Positions 63,463 through 64,000 of a stretch of DNA of 64,000 bases are shown here, piece after piece. How positions within the stretch are numbered: the stretch's first letter is position 1; every line of letters begins with the position of its first letter. This DNA is from Aradus depressus (lineage: Eukaryota; Arthropoda; Insecta; Hemiptera; Aradidae). The stretch spans positions 40,813,087 through 40,877,086 of the forward strand of contig OY759216.1 in the NCBI GenBank assembly GCA_963662175.1, written 5' to 3'. Below the pieces are notes generated by a model. It was not told where the DNA came from. It ran no database searches and was given only the letters and a program-made list of their open reading frames with translations. A program made the position numbers and the translations under genes.

Positions 63463-64000
63463 AAGAAATTTTTTGAAGAAACTAGTGGTGAAAAAAAATA
63501 TATTGTTGGACTGATACTTATGTTGCTCCTCAGTGAATACTAATCTGTAAATAATAACTAAATGTTAAAATACTAACAATAATAACTATGTAATTTCATA
63601 TAAAAGTCACGGACAAATTCCATCCGAGATAATTAATGGCTCCAAAAGTTGTACACTAGGGAGTAGGATGATTTTACGAAAGTCTTGGAGGTAAACTCGT
63701 CAACAGTATTGCACTAGGAACGGAGCAGACTTAATTCGTGCTCAGTATGCCGGGCTTGATTCTGTCTTCTTGAGTTAACTCGTCTACCGATAACTACAGA
63801 TTGCAAACCATAAACAAAAATGCCAATTCCACACACAGAAATGTAACATACCTTGTGATAATAAATAAAAAAATGATTAATATAAATAAAAATTATATTA
63901 ATTAAAATTAAAATAATAAATAATAATGTTATTACATTTCCTATAGAAATTGTTGTCTGGTCTTCTACTAAATTTTGATTTCTATAGTAGTTTCTGAAAA
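63463..64000. other. Unassigned AT-rich stretch; end repeat
   Basis: 63470-63520 shares AAATATATTGTTGGACTGATAC with 35770. 63855-64000 repeats the sequence type of 650-830 in the same orientation. Confidence 0.5.

Overview
The window is repeat-dense, AT-rich animal DNA with no convincing host gene. It is most likely from an arthropod. The evidence is the transposon mix: Jockey-clade, R1-clade, I-clade and RTE-like non-LTR retrotransposons, a Penelope-type GIY-YIG fragment, Tc1/mariner transposase relics and a piggyBac-type MITE. In addition, several SINE tails are short (CCTAA)n runs, the C-strand of the arthropod telomere repeat TTAGG. Species cannot be named. I see no bacterial operons, rRNA, functional tRNA gene, CRISPR array or LTR-retrotransposon pol gene.

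Layout. 1-330 is a LINE-type 3' tail. 1122-5559 is a nearly intact Jockey-type element on the minus strand with a 12-bp target duplication; one frameshift separates its endonuclease from its RT. 5572-37800 is a patchwork of a recurrent repeat (here Family A), a tRNA-derived SINE (SINE-1, about 25 full or partial copies in the window), a foldback MITE (M1), a second long repeat (Family B), and LINE 3' ends at 10780, 22440, 30900 and 34870. 37826-41310 is a 5'-truncated, GC-rich R1-type element with a 982-codon open frame that lost the RT catalytic block by an in-frame deletion. 41320-48480 holds more Family A, a palindromic hairpin, a hammerhead-like motif, a 4 x 99-bp tandem array, fragments of both LINE types and a Penelope endonuclease remnant. 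48481-50605 shows two clean nested insertions: an RTE-like 3' end inside a repeat tail, and a 718-bp piggyBac-type MITE inside a SINE at TTAA. 51110-52080 is a dead Tc1 element next to an 18-bp minisatellite. 57562-59379 is a mariner-like element carrying an I-type LINE insert. 59433-59789 and 62274-62410 are minisatellites.

How the parts interact. Nothing here forms a pathway. The window records successive transpositions. Family A is the commonest landing pad: an R1 element, a Jockey 3' end and at least two SINEs sit inside Family A copies. SINEs depend on LINE machinery, and their tRNA heads keep box A and box B promoter motifs. The most interesting signal is in SINE-1. Its body contains three hairpins, and the first stem differs between two subfamilies by base changes that preserve pairing, which suggests selection on RNA structure. 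All functional statements rest on motif recognition by eye. Boundaries of old repeats are approximate unless a target duplication is given.
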